This document shows positions 36,907-45,230 of a stretch of DNA of 64,000 nt, piece after piece (the first letter of the stretch is position 1; each line of letters begins with the position of its first letter). This DNA is from Austwickia chelonae (GTDB lineage Bacteria; Actinomycetota; Actinomycetes; Actinomycetales; Dermatophilaceae), in NCBI RefSeq assembly GCF_003391095.1, contig NZ_CP031447.1:2356001-2420000 (forward strand), written 5' to 3'. Both the position numbers and the translations under genes were made by a program. The notes beneath the pieces are model-generated. The model was not told the origin of the DNA and did no database searches. It saw only the letters and a list, made by a program, of their open reading frames with translations.

Positions 36907-37274
36907 TCGTCGCGGTGGCTCTCGCCGGCGGTGCAGGAGCGATAGTTCGCTTCGTGATCGACGGCGTCGTGTCCTCTCGGTCACGCCTAACCGTTCCGGT
37001 GGGGACTTTGTGTATCAACGTCACCGGATCAGGTGCGCTCGGCTTTCTCATAGCCTGCTACGGCTGGGGAAGCGGCTCAGCTGGCGAAGAACTACGGCTG
37101 TTGCTCGGAGTCGGCTTCCTGGGCGGATACACCACGTTCTCGACTGCTTGTGTGGAGTCGGTGCGATTGGCGGCCGCTGAGCAGAAAAAGAAAGCCCTTT
37201 TTCTGGCTCTCGGCTCTTATGCAGCAAGTCTCCTTGCCGCAGCATTAGGATTCGTTGCCGGCGGCATGTGCTAA
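36903..37274 (+). CDS. crcB: Fluoride channel subunit CrcB/Fluc (copy 2)
   Basis: A 123-residue Fluc subunit: AGGAGAIVRFVIDG, VPVGTLCINVTGSGALGFL (pore Asn) and GVGFLGGYTTFSTACVE. Its start ATG overlaps the stop of copy 1 (ATGA). The pair probably makes a dual-topology heterodimer that expels fluoride across the membrane. Confidence 0.93.
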   Translation: MIVAVALAGGAGAIVRFVIDGVVSSRSRLTVPVGTLCINVTGSGALGFLIACYGWGSGSAGEELRLLLGVGFLGGYTTFSTACVESVRLAAAEQKKKALFLALGSYAASLLAAALGFVAGGMC

Positions 37275-37369
37275 CTGCCGGACAGTGCAGGAAGACGCCC
37301 CTGTGCATCTTCCACACCATCCGGCAGTGAGCCGCTCAAGAAGGCGTCTCCCATCGAAGAGCCTTTTTT

Positions 37370-37417
37370 GAACGTGGTGGTGGCCCGACAGATAAGGCTG
37401 CCGAGCCACCACCGTTC
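37370..37417. terminator. Hairpin between crcB and the NlpC/P60 gene
   Basis: GAACGTGGTGGTGG (from 37370) pairs with CCACCACCGTTC (37406-37417) with one bulge. Just before it AAGGC/GCCTT is followed by six T's (37364-37369), giving an intrinsic-type terminator for the crcB pair. The convergent NlpC/P60 gene can use the larger hairpin. Confidence 0.65.
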
Positions 37418-37438
37418 ACATTATGTGAAGACTTAGAG

Positions 37439-38203
37439 TCAGCCCACGCGTCCGTAGCTGACGTTGTTGCTCCAGATCTTGTGGAGACCCGTGCTCTGGC
37501 CAGCGGTGGGTGCGTCGTACATCATCCCGTTACCGGCGTAGATTCCCACGTGCCAGGTCCCGAAGAAGACCAGGTCACCGGGCTGCGGGTTGGAGACCGG
37601 CGTGGTGGCTGCACGCTGCGCGCCAGAAGTACGAGGGAGGGAGATCCCAGCCTGACGGAAGACGTACTGCACGTAGCCAGAGCAGTCGAATCCGGAAGGA
37701 GTGGTTCCGCCCCAGAGGTAAGGGATGCCAGAGAGGCTGGCGGCAACACCAAGGACGCTGCCCTTGGGCGCCGGGTTCATCGCACCCTTGGCCTTGGCTC
37801 CGGAGTAGGACTTGACCGCGCCGGAGCGTCCCTTGGACTGGCCCTGAGAGTCGTAAGCGCTCTCCGCGACCTCGGCCTTCGGCTTGGCGCGGTTCGAGAG
37901 CGCGACCGAAGCGAAGTTGCTGGAGGCATCGCTGGCTTCATCAGCAGCAGCCATGACCGGGAGGCCGTAGGAAACGGTGGTGTCAACAGCACCACCGGTG
38001 AGGACGACAGCCTCAGCAGCTACAGCGTTAGGGGCCGTCGGCGACGCATTCGCAGTGCCTGCCAGAGCCATGCTTCCGGCGGCAGCAACCGTTGCGGTAG
38101 CGGCAACAGCAGGACGGGCACCTCGCGCCACGGCGGATGAGAAGGACGAGACCGGGTTGAGACGACCGGGGGCGCGGTGGCGCCCGACAGTGTACTTAGA
38201 CAC
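37439..38203 (-). CDS. Secreted NlpC/P60 peptidoglycan endopeptidase
   Basis: About 254 residues. After an N-terminal basic region (SKYTVGRHRAPG) comes a hydrophobic Ala-rich signal segment ending near ALAGTANASP, then a low-complexity linker. The C-terminal NlpC/P60 domain has catalytic Cys174 (GFDCSGYVQYVF) and His218 (GTWHVGIYAG), with IPYLWGGTTPSG. It cleaves peptide stems of the cell wall outside the membrane. The GTG at 38203 is behind GGAGAGG; a longer frame to 38293 would run into the riboswitch. Wall hydrolases under c-di-AMP control are common in actinobacteria. Confidence 0.88.
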   Translation of the reverse strand: MSKYTVGRHRAPGRLNPVSSFSSAVARGARPAVAATATVAAAGSMALAGTANASPTAPNAVAAEAVVLTGGAVDTTVSYGLPVMAAADEASDASSNFASVALSNRAKPKAEVAESAYDSQGQSKGRSGAVKSYSGAKAKGAMNPAPKGSVLGVAASLSGIPYLWGGTTPSGFDCSGYVQYVFRQAGISLPRTSGAQRAATTPVSNPQPGDLVFFGTWHVGIYAGNGMMYDAPTAGQSTGLHKIWSNNVSYGRVG

Positions 38204-38221
38204 GGGGTATAACCTCTCCAG

Positions 38222-38385
38222 CCGCCTGCGAGGTGAGCTGTCGGGTTCGGGCAGGAGAATGCCCGGTCGCAATCGAAGGGTTTGCGACTTCACCCCAAGG
38301 CCTCTTCGAGACCACTATGGGTCCCCCGCTCCTGCCAAGGCGTAGTGACGTGCGAACCCCTCAACGGCTGGCAGGACTCGGCGCT
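38222..38385 (-). promoter_or_regulatory. c-di-AMP riboswitch (ydaO/yuaA type)
   Basis: The minus-strand leader of the NlpC/P60 gene carries, in order, GGGGGACCCATAG, TTGGGGTGAAGTCGCA, CGGGCATTCTCCTGCCCGAA and CCCGACAGCTCACCTCGCAG. These are the conserved boxes of the ydaO/yuaA RNA that binds cyclic di-AMP, in the right order and spacing. It ends about 18 bases before the start codon. In this class ligand usually lowers expression. Boundaries are approximate. Confidence 0.85.
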
Positions 38386-38712
38386 CCGTCGTGAGGGTCA
38401 CCCCAGGGGTGGGCGACGAGACGAAGTTACAGGGACAGACGCCCGAATGTCACGCTCGGATCACAACACGATCAAGGAACTACCGGAACACTCAGGTTCG
38501 TCACGGTATTTTCGCAGCTCATCCCCGGGCCTTGCGAGAATGTGAACTGCGTCACAAGGCGGCTCCGCGGAGCTAAAAAATGGTTCAACGGCCAGCCCTC
38601 CGACGCCTTCACTCCCTTATCACCCGCGCCGGAAGATGCCCCCTCGAAGGCACCTTCCCGGAAGGGAGGCCCAGCCCCTACCTGCACTCCGGCCCACGTC
38701 CAGGACGTACGT

Positions 38713-38772
38713 GCGCTCTATATATAACGTCGCTCGGAGGTAACCCTCCGAGCGACGTTATATATAGAGCGC
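38713..38772. terminator. 28-bp perfect palindromic hairpin
   Basis: Arms 38713-38740 and 38745-38772 match without any mismatch around TAAC. The stem is GC-rich at both ends with a TATATATAACG stretch inside. It lies 22 bases past the stop of the DtxR gene and upstream of the riboswitch gene. The 409 bases from 38386 to 38794 hold no other supported feature except the presumed promoter of the NlpC/P60 gene. Confidence 0.75.
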
Positions 38773-38794
38773 AGGCATCAGCGTGGCCGGGCGG

Positions 38795-39502
38795 TCACTC
38801 CTCGTTCAAGTAGCGCTGAGGAAGTGTCACCCAGATCTGAGCAGCCACATCCCGGGAGATCACGAGATCAGACTCCGCCGAGGAACCGATCCGCCACCCC
38901 TCGTCCGTCCAGGAGACGCGTACGTGCGCCTCGGGGACCACACCAACATCCTGGAGCATCCCCAGGATCTCGGCGTCGTCCTGCAAGGCCTCACCCAAGC
39001 GCCGAACCTCGACATGCCCCCCGCGACGATCGTGCAGGCTCGCGAGCGGGACGACAACGGCCCGGACCTCCTTCCCCGGCTCGACCCCCAACTCGTCCAA
39101 CCCAGGGATCGGATTTCCGTAGGGGCTCTGAGTACTGCTGTCGAGCAGCGCCAAGATCTTGCGCTCGACCCGGTCACTCATGACATGTTCCCAGCGGCAG
39201 GCTTCCGCATGGACGTACTCGTACTCCAGCCCGATGACGTCCACCAACAGCCGCTCCGCGAGCCGATGCTTTCGCATGACCCTCGTTGCGCGACGCCGCC
39301 CCTCCTCCGAGAGCAACAAACTCCGGTCCGGCTGCACGGCCAGCAGGCCGTCACGCTCCATGCGCGCCACCGTCTGTGAAACCGTCGGGCCGGAGTGCCC
39401 CAGACGGTCCACGATGCGGGCACGAAGGACAGCCGTCCCCTCTTCCTCTAATTCGAAGATGATCCGCAGATACATCTCCGTGGTGTCGATCAGCTCGGTC
39501 AC
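38795..39502 (-). CDS. DtxR/IdeR-type iron-dependent regulator
   Basis: A 235-residue metal-activated repressor very close to diphtheria Dtx[37 protein letters not shown] (DNA-reading helix) and [11 protein letters not shown]. Metal ligands of both sites are in place: Met10, His79, Glu83, His98, Cys102, Glu105 and His106 ([10 protein letters not shown]). A C-terminal SH3-like domain follows. With Fe2+ it would repress iron uptake. The N-terminal dimer motif [14 protein letters not shown] is present. It is divergent from the 6C-like RNA. Confidence 0.92.
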   Translation of the reverse strand: MTELIDTTEMYLRIIFELEEEGTAVLRARIVDRLGHSGPTVSQTVARMERDGLLAVQPDRSLLLSEEGRRRATRVMRKHRLAERLLVDVIGLEYEYVHAEACRWEHVMSDRVERKILALLDSSTQSPYGNPIPGLDELGVEPGKEVRAVVVPLASLHDRRGGHVEVRRLGEALQDDAEILGMLQDVGVVPEAHVRVSWTDEGWRIGSSAESDLVISRDVAAQIWVTLPQRYLNEE

Positions 39503-39724
39503 CCTGCCATCCTCTCAGGTTGGGCGGCCGATTCCGACCTCATGTTCATTTCCCGGCGCCCGGACCGGTCGTGGCGTCACCACCGGTCGTGAAGTCTCAA
39601 CCCTGTCTGGGATACAACAGAACCCGTTCTCGAGCCTACAGAGGGCGGATTGACCTTCCACACCCTGGGAAAATGCAGCTCATGGCACCGAAAAGGCTGA
39701 GCCACACCCGTTTTGGGCAAAGAC

Positions 39725-39754
39725 TTGATTCGTCTTTCTTGCCTGTTTTAGATT
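39725..39754 (+). promoter_or_regulatory. Promoter of the 6C-like RNA
   Basis: TTGATT (39725-39730) and TAGATT (39749-39754) are separated by 18 bases, in an AT-rich stretch just upstream of a run of hairpins. The expected start is near 39761. The rest of 39503-39724 shows nothing else I can support. Confidence 0.55.
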
Positions 39755-39760
39755 TCAATC

Positions 39761-39911
39761 ACACCGCTTGGTCGTGGCCTAGGACCCCCGAGCTGGGTCA
39801 CGACCAACGGTGGCGGCGCTGGCGCACCCCCTGGCAGCCAGCGCCCGGACCGGATCACACCTGGCACCGGTCCACGAAGGGCCGGGTCCTCCACTGGACC
39901 CGGCCCTTCGT
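39761..39911 (+). ncRNA. Structured small RNA, 6C-like
   Basis: Four hairpins follow one another with almost no gap: TTGGTCGTG/CACGACCAA (39768-39807), GGCGCTGGC/GCCAGCGCC (39815-39845), GGACCGG/CCGGTCC (39847-39873) and a 16-bp perfect stem (39874-39889 with 39896-39911) that looks like a terminator. The first two loops contain C-runs (GACCCCCG, CACCCCCT), the defining feature of the actinobacterial 6C RNA, although each run here has five C's, not six. It has its own promoter and no coding frame. If it is not 6C it is still very probably an RNA gene. Confidence 0.7.
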
Positions 39912-40037
39912 CTTGCCCCAGCCCCTCACCACACCGGCATCTCCCGACAGAGTGCTCCCTCCTCGGCGCGACGCATCTCATCACAACCTGAGCACAGCCC
40001 CCGGAGGCCCGGTCCCCCATCAGGAAGAATGGCCTCC

Positions 40038-41147
40038 ATGGTCACCCTTCCAGAGACCCCGCCCGCCTTCACCACGGCGATCGCCGAAGCCGACCACAAC
40101 TCGGGATGCCTGCGCTACCGCGGCGTCGACATCCGTGAACTCGTCGACAAAGTCACCTTCGGCGAGGTCTGGGGGCTGCTCGTCAGCGGGAACTTCGGAG
40201 CAGGTCTTCCGCCTGCTGAACAGTTCCCCTTGCCGGTACGGACCGGAGATGTCCGAGTGGACGTCCAGAGCGCACTGGCCCAACTCGCCCCGATCTGGGG
40301 CTTCCGCCCACTGCACGACATCGACATCGACCAAGCCCGAGAGCAACTCGGACGCGCTTCCACGATGGCCATGTCCTTCATCGCCCAATCTGCCCGAGGC
40401 GCAAATGTCCCCGTCGTCCCAGAACACCAGATCGGCAAGGCCGAAACAGTCGTAGGACGCTTCATGACCCGATGGCGCGGGGAGCCGGATCCCCGCCACG
40501 TGGCAGCTCTCGACGGTTACTTCACCGTCGCAGCCGAACACGGGCTCAACCCCTCGACCATGACCGCCCGGCTCATCGCCTCCACCGGAGCCGACGTCGC
40601 AGCCTGCCTCTCAGGCGCGGTCGGCGCCATCAGCGGTCCCCTCCACGGCGGAGCACCCTCCCGCGCGCTCCGCATGATCCTGGAAGCCGAAGCACATGGC
40701 GACCCCCAGGCCTACGTACGAAGGCTCCTCGATCGGGGAATCAGGCTGATGGGATTCGGACACCGTGTCTACGGCGGGGAGGACCCTCGGGCCACCGCCA
40801 TCCGCGAGCTCGCCCGCCGTTTCAAGGCACCGCTGTTCGAGGTCGCCTCTCAACTCGAAGCTGCTGCGCTGGATGTCCTCGCAGAACGTCACCCCGGCCA
40901 AGGCATCGGGGTCAACATGGAGTACTGGGTCGCCGTCCTCCTCCATGGCGCTGAGGTACCGCCACGCCTGTTCACCCCCATGTTCGCCTGTGCCCGTTCA
41001 GCCGGATGGTCCGCCCACGTCCTGGAGCAGAAGGCCCTGGAACGTCCGATTCGACCGATAGCCCACTATGCAGGCCCGTCCCCCCGCTCCGCAGAGGCAG
41101 TTCCCGGCTGGGACACGCTTCCACCCGCGCATCGTTTCGACCGTTGA
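40038..41147 (+). CDS. Citrate synthase 2 (CitA-like)
   Basis: A 369-residue citrate synthase-fold enzyme condensing oxaloacetate with acetyl-CoA. It has GCLRYRGVDIREL, ISGPLHGGAPSRALRM (catalytic His), LMGFGHRVYGGEDPRA (second His and substrate Arg) and SAGWSAHVLEQKALERPIRP. Where classical enzymes have the catalytic Asp (NVD) this one reads VNMEYW, i.e. Glu. The ATG at 40038 lies behind AGGAAG; an ATG at 40029 is in frame. It is followed by serC 58 bases later. Confidence 0.87.
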   Translation: MVTLPETPPAFTTAIAEADHNSGCLRYRGVDIRELVDKVTFGEVWGLLVSGNFGAGLPPAEQFPLPVRTGDVRVDVQSALAQLAPIWGFRPLHDIDIDQAREQLGRASTMAMSFIAQSARGANVPVVPEHQIGKAETVVGRFMTRWRGEPDPRHVAALDGYFTVAAEHGLNPSTMTARLIASTGADVAACLSGAVGAISGPLHGGAPSRALRMILEAEAHGDPQAYVRRLLDRGIRLMGFGHRVYGGEDPRATAIRELARRFKAPLFEVASQLEAAALDVLAERHPGQGIGVNMEYWVAVLLHGAEVPPRLFTPMFACARSAGWSAHVLEQKALERPIRPIAHYAGPSPRSAEAVPGWDTLPPAHRFDR

Positions 41148-41205
41148 CCGGAGAAGGACGACCCACTCCGGCGCTCTGCGCTCACGATCAGGAGAGGATG
41201 GCGAG

Positions 41206-42333
41206 GTGAACGAGGGCACCCACATCAGCATCCCCGGGCATCTCTTGCCCCAGGACGGACGGTTCGGCTGCGGCCCCTCCTTGGTCCCTGCCGAACACGT
41301 CCGTGAGCTGACCTCCTCCCGCCTACTGGGAACATCCCATCGTCAGCCCCCGGTACTCGACCTGGTCAAAGAATTGCGTCACGGATTGGGCGAGCTATTC
41401 GGGCTACCCGCCGGATACCTGGTCGCACTCGGCAATGGCGGCACCACGAGTTTCTGGGATGCCGCCGCCTTCTCCCTGGTTCGCCGCCAGGCCCGCCACG
41501 GCGTCTTCGGGGAGTTCTCCGCAAAGTTCGCCGCGGTGACCGGAGGGGCGCCTTTTCTCTCCGCTCCCGTGATCGACAGCGCTGCACCCGGCTCAGTCGC
41601 ACTCCCCCAGGCCGACGGAGTCTGTGACGTCCTGGCCTGGCCACAGAACGAAACCTCCACCGGAGCCTCGGCTCCGGTGATCCGACCACCCGGGCTCGAC
41701 GAAGAGACCCTCGTCCTCGTGGATGCCACCAGTGCAGCGGGCGGGCTGGACGTCGACCTCTCGCAGACAGACGCGTACTACTTCGCACCGCAAAAGAATT
41801 TCGCTGCCGACGGCGGTCTGTGGTTCGCCGTCCTCTCCCCCCGTGCCCTGGACCGGATCGCCCAGATCGAGGCCTCCACCGAGCGCTGGATACCAGCTTC
41901 ACTGCGTCTGGCCACCGCAGTAGAACTCTCTGCACAGAACCAGACCCTCAACACCCCTGCCCTGACGACCCTGCTGCTCATGAACGCACAGATCCGTAGC
42001 CTTCTCCAGCGTGGCGGCCTGCTCTGGGCCGTCAACCGCACTGCGGAGAACGCCCGCCGGCTGTACAGCTGGGTGGAGCAGACCTCGTACACCACCTGTT
42101 TCGTCACGAGACCGGAGCACCGGAGCCAGGTCGTCGCCACCGTCGACCTCGACCCAGCGGTCGATGCGGCCACGGTGAGCGCGGTACTGCGCCGCCACGG
42201 CGTCGTCGACACCGAGCCCTATCGCAAGCTCGGTCGCAATCAGCTACGCGTCGCGCTCTTCCCGTCGATCGAGCCTGACGACATCAGTGCGCTGACCTGC
42301 TGCATCGACCATGTGGTCAGCGAACTGAGCTGA
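41206..42333 (+). CDS. serC: Phosphoserine aminotransferase
   Basis: A 375-residue PLP enzyme of serine biosynthesis of the actinobacterial type: GRFGCGPSLV at the N-terminus, SHRQPPVLDLVKELR, LGNGGTTSFWDAAAF, LVDATSAAGGLDVDL and the PLP Lys197 in YYFAPQKNFAADGGLW. The GTG at 41206 is behind AGGAGAGG; a longer frame upstream overlaps citrate synthase. Probably co-transcribed with it. Confidence 0.92.
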   Translation: MNEGTHISIPGHLLPQDGRFGCGPSLVPAEHVRELTSSRLLGTSHRQPPVLDLVKELRHGLGELFGLPAGYLVALGNGGTTSFWDAAAFSLVRRQARHGVFGEFSAKFAAVTGGAPFLSAPVIDSAAPGSVALPQADGVCDVLAWPQNETSTGASAPVIRPPGLDEETLVLVDATSAAGGLDVDLSQTDAYYFAPQKNFAADGGLWFAVLSPRALDRIAQIEASTERWIPASLRLATAVELSAQNQTLNTPALTTLLLMNAQIRSLLQRGGLLWAVNRTAENARRLYSWVEQTSYTTCFVTRPEHRSQVVATVDLDPAVDAATVSAVLRRHGVVDTEPYRKLGRNQLRVALFPSIEPDDISALTCCIDHVVSELS

Positions 42334-42360
42334 AAGGTCGGGACAAGGAGCAGCCGTCGT

Positions 42361-42450
42361 TCACCGAGGAAGGGCCGGGCCGATCACCGCAACGGCCAAC
42401 AAACCGGCCAAAGCCAGCCACACAATCACTCGTCGGGTTGAAGGGCTCAT
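42361..42450 (-). CDS. Possible 29-residue single-span membrane peptide
   Basis: A 30-codon frame with ATG at 42450 and TGA at 42361, coding MSPSTRRVIVWLALAGLLAV and nine more residues. A basic N-terminus and one hydrophobic helix fit a real small membrane protein. A GAGG lies 12-15 bases upstream. It fills the otherwise gene-free space between serC and the MarR gene (42334-42601). Confidence 0.4.
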   Translation of the reverse strand: MSPSTRRVIVWLALAGLLAVAVIGPALPR

Positions 42451-42601
42451 GACCTGCACCCATCCTCATCATGTTCGCAGCGCTTCAGCGCCGAAGTCCT
42501 GTCATTTCAGAGCGAACCCTAGCCGCGATGCCACCGGAACGACATCACGCTCTCAGAGCAAGGGACTGAAGACCCGGGCTCACGAATCTGGCTGAGCAGA
42601 C

Positions 42602-43126
42602 TCACAGAGAGGCGACGCGACCGAGAATACGGGCCAGCTCAGGAACCAACGCTATGTCCTTCTCGTCGAGCTGACGCAGCCGCGAAGTCATCCACAGGTC
42701 ACGACGATGACGTGCCTCGTCCAGCAGGGCCTGACCCGCATCGGTCAACCCCACCAACACAATGCGTCGATCCGTCGGATGCTGTGTGCGATGCACATAA
42801 CCCTCGCCCACGAGCTTCTTCACCGTGCGGGTCATGCTGGGTGCGCTCACCCGCTCCAGTTCGGCGATCTCACTTGGAGGAAGGTCGCCCTCCTCCAGCC
42901 GGGCAAGAACAGCGAAATGGTGAGGTGCCACTGAACCAGCCTGAGCTTCGTACCGCACCCGACGTGCTATCTGCTGACAAGCCAGGCGGAGCTCAAGCCC
43001 TTGTCTGGCCAAACCGTCGAGTTCACCGGCTCGTGACTCGTCATGCAGGATCTCCGCCATCGGTTCCAGGTGGAGGTCATCGACGTCCACCTCCGGCAGG
43101 GAGTCGTCCTTGCGTGATAACGGCAT
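42602..43126 (-). CDS. MarR-family transcriptional regulator
   Basis: A 174-residue winged-helix regulator. It has LPPSEIAELERVSAPSMTRTVKKL (recognition helix), GYVHRTQHPTDRRIVLVGLT (wing with the conserved DxR) and a C-terminal dimer helix. The first 45 residues are an acidic extension. The ATG at 43126 follows GAGGAAAACG. The ligand and targets are unknown; it has no obvious partner gene. Confidence 0.87.
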   Translation of the reverse strand: MPLSRKDDSLPEVDVDDLHLEPMAEILHDESRAGELDGLARQGLELRLACQQIARRVRYEAQAGSVAPHHFAVLARLEEGDLPPSEIAELERVSAPSMTRTVKKLVGEGYVHRTQHPTDRRIVLVGLTDAGQALLDEARHRRDLWMTSRLRQLDEKDIALVPELARILGRVASL

Positions 43127-43268
43127 CGTTTTCCTCGTCTCAGCAGGACGATCAGCTCTCAATACACCAGAGTAGTCCGGTTCGCGGCGCAATGGACGCC
43201 TGCTCCGTACATTCGTCCGGGAGACCAATGACTCCGGCAGGATGCTGTCCCGCCACCTTCAGAGTTCT

Positions 43269-44027
43269 TCAGACCCGTTCTTCGGTGAGTGCATCCCAGA
43301 GCATCTCATCGGCCAGAGGGCGACTCACCGGAACAGGGTGGCCGGCCACGACGTCCGTCTCGCTATGAGCGCCACAACCGTGGTCAAGGCTCACCACGCG
43401 ACCATCGCTCGGCGACCAGGCATTCGCGCACACCCCGAAGACCGCCCGCATCGTCCCTGCCATGGGCAGGTAGTACCCGCAGCTGGAACATTTCTCAGGG
43501 GCTTTCTCCGCCACGGATGCGTACGGACCGTGATCTCCGTCATACCAACGCTGCGCCGCTGCTTCCCGCCCCTCCGCGGAAAGCACTCGGCGCCGACCCA
43601 ATCCCAGCTCGTGGAAAGCCGTCCGGTCGACGTCCTCTTCCCCCGTGGCTTCAAACCCCTGCTCGAGATGCTGGTCTTCCTCGATGTACGGAAGTTCGTC
43701 ACCGACCCCGAGATCACCCGGCTCGAGACGCTGGGCATAAGGGATCCAGTCCGGAGCCAGCAGAGCTTCCTCCCCCGGGACAAGATGGGTCTCACAGATC
43801 GTGACATGACGGCTACGAGCGATCCGAGCCACCGTGACCGCCCAGGCCCACCCGCGATAGGCCGGAGCAGTACAGACGAAGAGGTGAGTGGCCAGACGCT
43901 CCGAATCCATACGCATACCCAGGTGGTCCCCCACGGTCCCGGGATCGGCCATATCGGACGCCGCCGACCTCGCCTGGTCCACCGCAGAGGCCAGGATCGT
44001 GTCATGCCTGACGGCCACAGCTCTCAC
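43269..44027 (-). CDS. DUF3027 protein
   Basis: A 252-residue actinobacterial protein of unknown function. The N-terminal part carries GWAWAVTVARIARSRHVTICE. The C-terminal part has a probable zinc site in EKCSSCGYYLPMAG with FGVCANAWSPSDGRVVSLDH and GCGAHSE, all strongly DUF3027-like. Its GTG overlaps the stop of the cold-shock gene (GTGA), so they form an operon, as in many relatives. A nucleic-acid role is a guess from the partner. Confidence 0.88.
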   Translation of the reverse strand: MRAVAVRHDTILASAVDQARSAASDMADPGTVGDHLGMRMDSERLATHLFVCTAPAYRGWAWAVTVARIARSRHVTICETHLVPGEEALLAPDWIPYAQRLEPGDLGVGDELPYIEEDQHLEQGFEATGEEDVDRTAFHELGLGRRRVLSAEGREAAAQRWYDGDHGPYASVAEKAPEKCSSCGYYLPMAGTMRAVFGVCANAWSPSDGRVVSLDHGCGAHSETDVVAGHPVPVSRPLADEMLWDALTEERV

Positions 44028-44425
44028 GCTCCATCCAGATGCGTGGCCACGGCTCGCAGCACGGCAGCCACCTTCTGAGCTTCCTTACGATCCGGGTGAT
44101 GTCCGCGGCGGAAGCCATTGCTCATCCGATCCAGCATCTTGATCAGGTCTTCCGTGATGACCGTCATTTCCTCGGCCGAGCGCCGGTGCTTGGCGTGCTG
44201 TGCCGCGGCCACCGACGGAGCCGGGTCGAGCACGCGAACCTGCATCGCCTGAGTGCCCCGTTTTCCGGCAGCGATGCTGTATTCCAGACGCATCCCTGCC
44301 TTCAGGCCTGTCACGCCACTTGGTAGAGACTTCGCTGGGACGAAAACGTCATCACCGCCGTCGTCGCAGGACACGAAGCCGAAGCCCTTCTGCTCGTCGA
44401 AGAACTTCACCTTGCCAGTAGGCAC
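44024..44425 (-). CDS. Cold-shock-domain protein with C-terminal extension
   Basis: A 133-residue protein. Residues 1-65 form a cold-shock domain: PTGKVKFFDEQKGFGFVSCD (RNP1 KGFGFV) and DDVFVPAKSLP, where the usual VFVH of RNP2 is VFVP. A helical tail (about 75-133) is not found in short Csp proteins. The GTG at 44425 gives the usual PTGKVKFF start; a GTG four codons upstream is possible. It binds single-stranded RNA/DNA and is coupled to DUF3027. Confidence 0.88.
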   Translation of the reverse strand: MPTGKVKFFDEQKGFGFVSCDDGGDDVFVPAKSLPSGVTGLKAGMRLEYSIAAGKRGTQAMQVRVLDPAPSVAAAQHAKHRRSAEEMTVITEDLIKMLDRMSNGFRRGHHPDRKEAQKVAAVLRAVATHLDGA

Positions 44426-44846
44426 TTTATGAATCACACCTTCACAGGAGCTCGCGAAAACCGACCGCTGATGCGAGCGGACACCTCCAGGCTAGCCCGT
44501 ACCGCTGCCCTGACCGAACAGGATTCACCAGACATCCTTCTCCGGTCCGCAGGCAGACACCCCCTCGGGTGGCACAAAACGGGAAGACCACCCGTCCCCA
44601 GCACGGAAGAAGCCCCATATCCGGCATTCAAGCGGAGGAAAACCGCCCTCCCTGTGACCGAGAAAACCATGGAAAGCCGCGCGGCCCGTCCACTCTACGG
44701 ACAGAGGCAGAAAACACATCACGGAGCAAGAACGGAGCCCAGCACAAAGCACCGTCTAGCCGAAGAGAGACATATTTCTACCGAAAAGGTTGATGGGCAA
44801 GACAACTCCTGGCAGCAGAAGTATCAGCCTCACTACCCTGAAGTAC
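44426..44846. other. Gene-free gap, probable long leader of the cold-shock gene
   Basis: No gene is supported in these 421 bases, although several frames stay open. On the minus strand a small CCGCT/AGCGG hairpin and a TAGCCT box about 60-70 bases before the cold-shock start suggest a promoter and structured leader. Cold-shock genes commonly have long leaders that sense temperature. Confidence 0.4.
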
Positions 44847-45197
44847 ATGGTGTCCATCGCCTCTATCGCTATCGACTGCTACGACGCCCAAAACCTCGCC
44901 GAGTTCTGGAGCGCGGTGCTACACGCTGACGTCCTCCACGACGCAGACGAATACGTCGTTCTCGACTACTCCCCCCGGCTGTCCTTCCAGAACGTACCCG
45001 AGCCGACCCCCGGAAAGAATCGCGTGCACATCGACATCGAGAGCGAAGACCTCGCCTCCGACACCGAACGCATCATCGCCCTCGGCGCCACGATGATCGA
45101 GCAGGTCCGGATGAACGGCGGCCGGTGGAACGTCCTCGCCGACCCAGAAGGCAACCACTTCTGCCTCGCCGGGCCTTTCGACCACGAACATCCCTGA
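44847..45197 (+). CDS. VOC-family (glyoxalase-like) protein
   Basis: A 116-residue single-domain VOC protein: IAIDCYDAQNLAEFWSAVL, LSFQNVPEPTPGKNRVHIDI and VLADPEGNHFCLAG, the glyoxalase-like subgroup of actinobacteria. The substrate is unknown. The ATG at 44847 fits the family start; there is no good ribosome binding site and it may be leaderless. It is single and convergent with the EEP gene. Confidence 0.85.
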   Translation: MVSIASIAIDCYDAQNLAEFWSAVLHADVLHDADEYVVLDYSPRLSFQNVPEPTPGKNRVHIDIESEDLASDTERIIALGATMIEQVRMNGGRWNVLADPEGNHFCLAGPFDHEHP

Positions 45198-45230
45198 CCA
45201 CCGGCCGCCGAACTCGCCCCTTCCCTCAGC

